Shown here in pieces: positions 59,450 to 64,000 of a DNA stretch of 64,000 bases. A program made the position numbers and the translations under genes. Source of the DNA: CALLVY01 sp937899855 (GTDB lineage: Bacteria > Bacteroidota > Bacteroidia > Chitinophagales > Saprospiraceae); assembly GCA_039820405.1 (NCBI GenBank), contig JBCBQC010000005.1, positions 1 through 64,000 of the forward strand, in the 5' to 3' direction. The notes beneath the pieces were generated by a model that saw only the letters and a list, made by a program, of their open reading frames with translations, did no database searches and was not told where the DNA came from. Within the stretch, counting starts at the first letter, position 1, and each line of letters begins with the position of its first letter.

Positions 59450-60796
59450 TCAAGCCGAGGGCAGGCCTTCGATCGGGGCGGGACGGGGGCTGCGGGGCAG
59501 GCCCAGGAGGAGGAGCATCGCAATACCCAGAAAGATGAGCCCACCAAAGAGGAAGACGGTGGTCCCCAAAAATTCAAAGAGGATGCCCCCGATGATCAGC
59601 CCCGACATGCTGGCGATACTCCCCATCGAGGTACCGTAGCCCTGTACCGCCCCCTGTTGGGCGGCATTGCCCACCTGCGAGAGGATGGCGAGAAAACTGG
59701 GCCACATCACCCCATTGCCCAAGCCCATGATCGTAATTCCCGCAAAGAGCAGCCCGACGTTTTCTCCCGACAGCAATACAAAGCCAAGCCCAAGTAGGAA
59801 GGCCCCCGAAAGCGCCAAACGCGTACTGCTGACGCGTTTGGAAAGCGTGATCAGCAGCGGCCCCTGGGATAGGATCATGATGAAGCTAAAGTACGCGAGA
59901 AAACCACCGAGCTCGGCGGCAGTCCATTCGAGGACGGTAGAGGCGTAAATGGGTAAGGCGACGTAAAACAGACTGAAGGCCAAGAAGGTCAGGAAGTAAA
60001 CCGCATAGAGGACGTAAATGTGGGGAATTTGAGCAATGGCCGCCCAGGTACTCCGGGTTTCGGCAGCATTCGAATCCGCCCCTTCCACGTAGCAATCGCG
60101 GTGTTCGACCTGAAAGAACTGGCGGAAATCCTTGAAGGACCGTACGGAGGTATCGACCACACAGGGATTGCTCTCCTCCAGACGTCGGGCAATCACCAGT
60201 ACCGCCACCAAGGCGATCAGCGCCGCAATCATCAAGGGCAACCTTTCCTCCAATACCGTAGCGGCCAGGAGGCCCGAAATGACCGGACCAATCACAAAGC
60301 CCATACTGGTGGACGTCCCGATCAGGCCAAAGTTTTTGCTGCGGTCGGCATCAGTAGAAATGTCGGACAAATAAGCATTGGCCACCGAAATATTACCCCC
60401 GGTGTAGCCGTCGACCATCCGGGCGATAAAGAGCAGCAGCAGGGGGAGGGTCAGGGAAAAATCGCCCATCCATTCGGACTGGGACGACCAAAAGCTGATT
60501 TGCGGCACGTAGAAGGCCAAAATAAATAAGGCCCAGGCTAAGAAGGAACCAATCTGGGTAATGATGAGGACTTTTTTGCGACCGATGCGGTCGGAGAGCT
60601 GGCCCAATCGGGGGGCACCGATAAATTGGAAAAAAGGATAGGTCGCTCCGATCAAGCCGTATACAAAACCATTCCCCCCAAAATCGGTAACGATAAAAAT
60701 GAGAATGGGGACGACCAAACTGTAACCGAATATTCCCAAAAAGTTGACGAGGAGGATGGGAAAAATCTTGGAGCGGAAAAAATTAAAGGTTGCCAT
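59450..60796 (-). CDS. MFS transporter, drug:H+ antiporter type
   Basis: A 448-residue major facilitator protein with 12 predicted helices. The motif A loop between helices 2 and 3 is GQLSDRIGRKKVL, and the N-terminal NFLGIFGYSLVVPILIF and later PVISGLLAATVLEERLP segments resemble the tetracycline-efflux (TetA-like, DHA1) group. A loop insertion of about 40 residues in the middle (around residues 200-240) separates the two six-helix halves. Its substrate cannot be inferred. It stands alone between the regulator and the small membrane protein, 32 bp after the latter. Confidence 0.88.
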   Translation of the reverse strand: MATFNFFRSKIFPILLVNFLGIFGYSLVVPILIFIVTDFGGNGFVYGLIGATYPFFQFIGAPRLGQLSDRIGRKKVLIITQIGSFLAWALFILAFYVPQISFWSSQSEWMGDFSLTLPLLLLFIARMVDGYTGGNISVANAYLSDISTDADRSKNFGLIGTSTSMGFVIGPVISGLLAATVLEERLPLMIAALIALVAVLVIARRLEESNPCVVDTSVRSFKDFRQFFQVEHRDCYVEGADSNAAETRSTWAAIAQIPHIYVLYAVYFLTFLAFSLFYVALPIYASTVLEWTAAELGGFLAYFSFIMILSQGPLLITLSKRVSSTRLALSGAFLLGLGFVLLSGENVGLLFAGITIMGLGNGVMWPSFLAILSQVGNAAQQGAVQGYGTSMGSIASMSGLIIGGILFEFLGTTVFLFGGLIFLGIAMLLLLGLPRSPRPAPIEGLPSA

Positions 60797-60828
60797 TGCT
60801 TAAAAATACACTTCCCCGCCAGCATCCC

Positions 60829-61263
60829 CTAATTACGCGGCGCATTTCCACTTTTTAGCAGCTCGGCTACCCGCCATTCGAGCAATGCCAAAGTCAGCAC
60901 CAACAGCACCTCCCCCAGCAGATAGCCCCAGCCCCATGGAGTGAGCTGCGCCCGGTGCGTAAAGGCCAAGCCGAGGGAAAGGAAGCAATACGCCGCGTTG
61001 ATCAGGGCAATGCCCCGCAGCCAGGGCCCCCAGCTGCGCGGCCGTAGGTAGTACACGCCCCAGTCGTAGAGGGCAAAGCCCAGGGGCAGAACCGCCAGGA
61101 AGTGTAGTACCCCGGTGGGAATGCCAAAGAAACGTTCAAAACGGACCAACACCACCCCCAGTAGGAAGGCCGAGAGCAGCGCACCACAACCATCGACCAA
61201 AAACAAGGGACGGGGGGCGGTGGCGAGGGCACGGGCGAGCTCGGTGAAGGATCTACGGCGCAC
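60829..61263 (-). CDS. Small four-helix membrane protein, unknown function
   Basis: A 144-residue protein with four hydrophobic helices, near residues 18-38, 52-75, 85-105 and 113-133 (such as GALLSAFLLGVVLVRF and LLGEVLLVLTLALLEW). No motif allows a functional call. Similar small proteins are widespread and unnamed in Bacteroidota. It starts 9 bp after the pyruvate-kinase-like gene and is probably translated from the same message. Confidence 0.7.
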   Translation of the reverse strand: MRRRSFTELARALATAPRPLFLVDGCGALLSAFLLGVVLVRFERFFGIPTGVLHFLAVLPLGFALYDWGVYYLRPRSWGPWLRGIALINAAYCFLSLGLAFTHRAQLTPWGWGYLLGEVLLVLTLALLEWRVAELLKSGNAPRN

Positions 61264-61272
61264 GATGGGGGT

Positions 61273-63102
61273 TTAGAGGCGTTTCATTTTGGGGCTAAAG
61301 GGGACGTTGCGATCCCGGAAGGGCTCCATACCGGAAAGGATGGTGTGCAGCAGGGAAATGGCGGGTACGATGTAGGGCCCCTTATTGAGCATCACGCAAT
61401 CCGCCCGTTGCGCCATCACGGCATCGGTGATCTCGGCCCGGGAGGGCAAGCCCCGTTTGGCCAAGCCTTCCAATACCTGGGTCGCCCAGATATCAGTCAC
61501 GTGCGCCGCCCGGCAAATGGATAAAATTTCTTCCTGCTCCTGACCGATGTTTTGCCAACCGCTTTCTACCGCCAAATCCCCCCGCGCAATCATCACCCCG
61601 ATCGGATGGGCCCGCATGGCCTCCATCAAGATATCGGTCAGTTGGTTGTAGCCATTCTTGGTCTCGATTTTGAGCACGATGCCTAGTTTGTTGCGGGCAT
61701 TCAACCTTTTGAGCTCCCGGTGCAGTTCGCGAACGTCCGCGGGACGATTGACGAAGGAAAAGTTGACGAGGTCCGCGTGTTCCACCACAAAAACCAAGTC
61801 GCGCTTGTCCTTTTCGGTCAGGCCACTGATCGACAGCACGCTGTCCGGCAGGTTGATGCCCTTATCGGCGCGCAGCTTGGCGCGCCCGTCGACCACCTGG
61901 GTAATCTCGATGTTCAGATGATCCCGATGGACTCCCCGGATGTGTCCCTCGATTTTTCCATCGTCAAATAAGATGCGCTCTCCCACTTTTACCTCACCAA
62001 AGATTGCTGATGCCGTACAGGAGATGTGGGCGGGGGTGCCGCCCCGATCCGCTGGATCGGCGCTGGCGTTGGCCCCCACCCGGGCCTCCCGATCCAGCCG
62101 CAGCCGATCGCCCCGACTCAGCAGTAGGGGAATTTCGATGGCTGGGAGGCGGCCCACCTCAAAGGCCTTTTGCTTGCCCTTCTTGCTCCGGCGGTACACG
62201 GCCAGGCCCGTTTTTACGAAGGTGGTCTTCCTGAGGGTGGCGTAGTAACCGCCCGTTCCGGGCTGGCCGATTTCGAGGTAGCGTTTTTTGCCCCGGGTAT
62301 CGCGCAGTACCAGCTGTTCCCCCGTAGCGAGTCCGGCCAGGGCCGCTGGCGCTATGGGGAGGTGCGGCAGTCCCGATTGCGCCTCGGGGCCGATCCAGAT
62401 CTCTAGGGGCTGCTTGATTTTGCCGTAGAGGTCTTTGTGGGGTTTGAGCTTGAGTACCCGGGGGCCGGCTTGGATGGCACCGGTTCGGATTTTTGGACCG
62501 GCCAGGTCCATCGCCACACGACAGGGACGGCTCAGGTCGCGGGAGGCTTGGCGGATGTTGGCGATGATTTTGGCCCAGACGGAGGGCTCGTCGTGCGCAC
62601 AGTTGACCCGGGCGCAATTCATCCCAGCGGCTAGCATATCGCGTACCAATTGGGGATCATCGGCGGCCTCGCTGGGCATGGTAACCATGATGCGGGTCCG
62701 CCGGTCGGTAGGACGGGGACCGAATAGGGACTTGGTGTTTTTATTGAGGCGGTACCGGCCTTCCTTGAAGGAGAGGGAACTGTTGGTGTCGGCAATGGGG
62801 CCTTCGTGATACAGGGCGGTCAGGATAGATCGAATTTTTTGTAAGCTGGCCAGGACGTGCAGTTGGGCTTGGGCCATTCGGGACAAGCCGAGGTGCCCCA
62901 GCTTTTTTTGTAGGCTGCGCAGGTCGTAGGTTCGAAAGGCGCGGTAATGCAGGAGATTGACGGCGCTTTTTTGGTACTCCGGATGGATTTTTTCCAGGGT
63001 CTTCCGGGCCTTTCTCTCCCGCTTTTGAGCGTAGGCAATGATCGTGTCCAATTGTTCGATCATTTTTTGGAGTTTGGCGCTTTGCTGGGCATCTTTTTCC
63101 AT
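61273..63102 (-). CDS. Atypical pyruvate kinase-like protein
   Basis: A 609-residue pyruvate kinase relative. The N-terminal 130 residues are helical and charged and not part of the usual enzyme. The barrel then shows MVTMPSEAADDPQLVRDML, AMDLAGPKIRTG, a B-domain of about 180 residues that is larger than usual, the metal/PEP segment IVLKIETKNGYNQL, MIARGDLAVESGW and the ATQVLE...PSRAEITD signature. The usual C-terminal allosteric domain (about 120 residues) is absent, as the protein ends soon after the barrel. Catalytic residues appear kept, including the ETKNG and ARGDL motifs, so activity is plausible. It may act without allosteric control or on another phosphate substrate. Confidence 0.8.
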   Translation of the reverse strand: MEKDAQQSAKLQKMIEQLDTIIAYAQKRERKARKTLEKIHPEYQKSAVNLLHYRAFRTYDLRSLQKKLGHLGLSRMAQAQLHVLASLQKIRSILTALYHEGPIADTNSSLSFKEGRYRLNKNTKSLFGPRPTDRRTRIMVTMPSEAADDPQLVRDMLAAGMNCARVNCAHDEPSVWAKIIANIRQASRDLSRPCRVAMDLAGPKIRTGAIQAGPRVLKLKPHKDLYGKIKQPLEIWIGPEAQSGLPHLPIAPAALAGLATGEQLVLRDTRGKKRYLEIGQPGTGGYYATLRKTTFVKTGLAVYRRSKKGKQKAFEVGRLPAIEIPLLLSRGDRLRLDREARVGANASADPADRGGTPAHISCTASAIFGEVKVGERILFDDGKIEGHIRGVHRDHLNIEITQVVDGRAKLRADKGINLPDSVLSISGLTEKDKRDLVFVVEHADLVNFSFVNRPADVRELHRELKRLNARNKLGIVLKIETKNGYNQLTDILMEAMRAHPIGVMIARGDLAVESGWQNIGQEQEEILSICRAAHVTDIWATQVLEGLAKRGLPSRAEITDAVMAQRADCVMLNKGPYIVPAISLLHTILSGMEPFRDRNVPFSPKMKRL

Positions 63103-63471
63103 GGGGGATCAACTCGTGGTTTGGATGATAACCGCCACTGGATAGCCAAGGTGGCGGGCGGAATAACTGACGAAAGGTAGCAACTAAATCGGGAAGCTTG
63201 GCCCGGGGAAGGCTTTACTTTTGTTAAATTATTCCATCTCGTCCCGAGCGTTCTCCACTGCCCCTTTAGGCTGGCCCCCTTCGCTACCTTGATCGGAGCG
63301 ATTTGCAAAAAAAGAAAGTGACCCGAACTGTGATTTTTGAGAAATTGTATTAGCTTTGCGAACCGTTTGCACCATCAGTGATGTTGCTGAGATCGAGAGG
63401 TTTAAAATCCAAAAGCGCGGTTTCCTTTCCGAACTTACTTTGACAAGCATGCAAACGGTACCTACCTTAAA
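63103..63471. other. Intergenic region before tRNA-Val, no gene seen
   Basis: This is the upstream region of the leftward pyruvate-kinase-like gene and of the rightward tRNA-Val. No protein family or hairpin of note was found; the short frames overlap and look random. Confidence 0.5.
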
Positions 63472-63546
63472 GAGGCTGTAGCTCAGTTGGTTTAGAGCGC
63501 TAGCTTGACAGGCTAGAGGTCGTGGGTTCGAATCCCTCCAGCCTCA
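63472..63546 (+). tRNA. tRNA-Val (anticodon GAC)
   Basis: A 75-base cloverleaf. The acceptor pairs GAGGCTG with CAGCCTC, the D-arm is GCTC-GAGC, the anticodon arm CTAGC-TTGACAG-GCTAG (anticodon GAC) and the T-loop TTCGAAT. One T-T mismatch lies in the T-stem. CCA is not encoded. Confidence 0.92.
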
Positions 63547-64000
63547 CTCTTTTTCTCTCCCTTTTACCCCTACCCGTTGGTTCCGTACGCGCTTTTCGAC
63601 TGGCTCAAAAATAAACGTGTGGCGTAGTGTCTTCGTTGGCGATTCCTCATTCCCTACGGGCGGGAGGGAGCCCCACTCCGATTTGCTGGCGTACATTATG
63701 GTGTCCAAGCAAGGCTTGCGACCCACTCCATTGGCGGAGTGGTTTTCCTCCAACATGGCTCCTTCTTCGCAAACATCGCAATTACAGTTGCTCACCGTCG
63801 GCACAAGTCCCTTTTGAGGGAATATGGAGGTAGAATGTTCGCATTTTTTGGACATCGGTCGCCTTTTTAGCGGCAGTCTCATCAAATTAGACTACTATTT
63901 CTTATATTTATTAGCCGAAAAAGCAACCATATGCCCACTTTTGGGGTCTAACATATAGCAAGCTTCTTACTCCCTGCGTGTTATTTCCGTCAATACAGTT
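63547..64000. other. Right edge, no supported gene
   Basis: A leftward frame of 113 codons (63544-63885) has no recognisable family and overlaps other frames; it is not called. The last 120 bases are AT-rich and may be a promoter region of a gene beyond the window. Confidence 0.45.

Noticed and set aside
63544..63885. 113-codon minus-strand frame right after tRNA-Val
   Set aside because: There is no family resemblance, it overlaps other frames on both strands and abuts the tRNA 3' end; too weak to call.
1..64000. CRISPR array, phage or plasmid functions
   Set aside because: No regular spaced repeats, integrase, terminase, replication or mobilisation genes were seen.

Overview
The window looks like a chromosomal stretch from a Bacteroidota bacterium, probably of the Saprospiria/Lewinella type (the lineage is inference). 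The signs are a type IX secretion C-terminal sorting domain, SusC-like outer-membrane barrel architecture, SPII lipoproteins, TAnnTTTG-type promoter boxes and a TPR-kinase/receiver/AraC hybrid regulator.

Left part (552-39431, all on the minus strand). This is one long biosynthetic gene cluster. Read in the direction of transcription it holds: an M1 peptidase, a membrane protein, a TonB-dependent receptor, FAAL-ACP-C-A-PCP, C-A-PCP-C, a peptide-export ABC transporter, a half-C-A-PCP, C-PCP-TE, a KAS III-like enzyme, an ACP, a stand-alone AMP-ligase, a P450, an amino-acid N-monooxygenase, a diaminobutyrate-type aminotransferase, a cupin, a MetRS-like protein, an FAD amine oxidase, a cytoplasmic ligand-binding protein, a serine acetyltransferase, LysA and a GNAT. 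Two things stand out. (1) The N-monooxygenase, the cupin and MetRS-like pair (separate overlapping genes here) and the FAD oxidase are the full gene set known to make N-N bonds from N6-hydroxylysine (s56-p1 and triacsin type), with lysA beside them. (2) The second NRPS has a complete PLP-dependent decarboxylase, resembling PanP-type aspartate 1-decarboxylase, spliced into its adenylation domain between motifs A5 and A6. The binding-pocket residues of that same A domain read V-D-W-V-T-S-I-A-D-K, very close to the beta-alanine code, so the domain appears to make its own substrate. The last module has no A domain and is probably loaded in trans by the AMP-ligase/ACP/KAS III set. The predicted product is an acyl-Lys-betaAla-Ala-X lipopeptide in which X may be a hydrazine acid. 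This is inference.

Middle part (39432-46520). An AlkA-type DNA glycosylase is followed by a tandem duplication of about 1.2 kb. Each copy carries a dockerin-like lipoprotein, upstream DNA and a terminator, plus a copied scrap of the alkA 3' end. Then come a YVTN-like beta-propeller protein with a T9SS sorting domain and two tRNA-Pro genes separated by a terminator.

Right part (46521-64000). The oxidative pentose phosphate genes pgl and zwf face gnd. A small plus-strand run follows with a cytosine-deaminase-like protein, GH43, a GH26-like lipoprotein and a DUF1080 protein. On the minus strand are a MACPF (perforin-like) protein, a hybrid two-component regulator, an MFS transporter, a small membrane protein and an atypical pyruvate kinase. 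A tRNA-Val lies near the right end. No CRISPR array, rRNA, transposase or phage gene was recognised.
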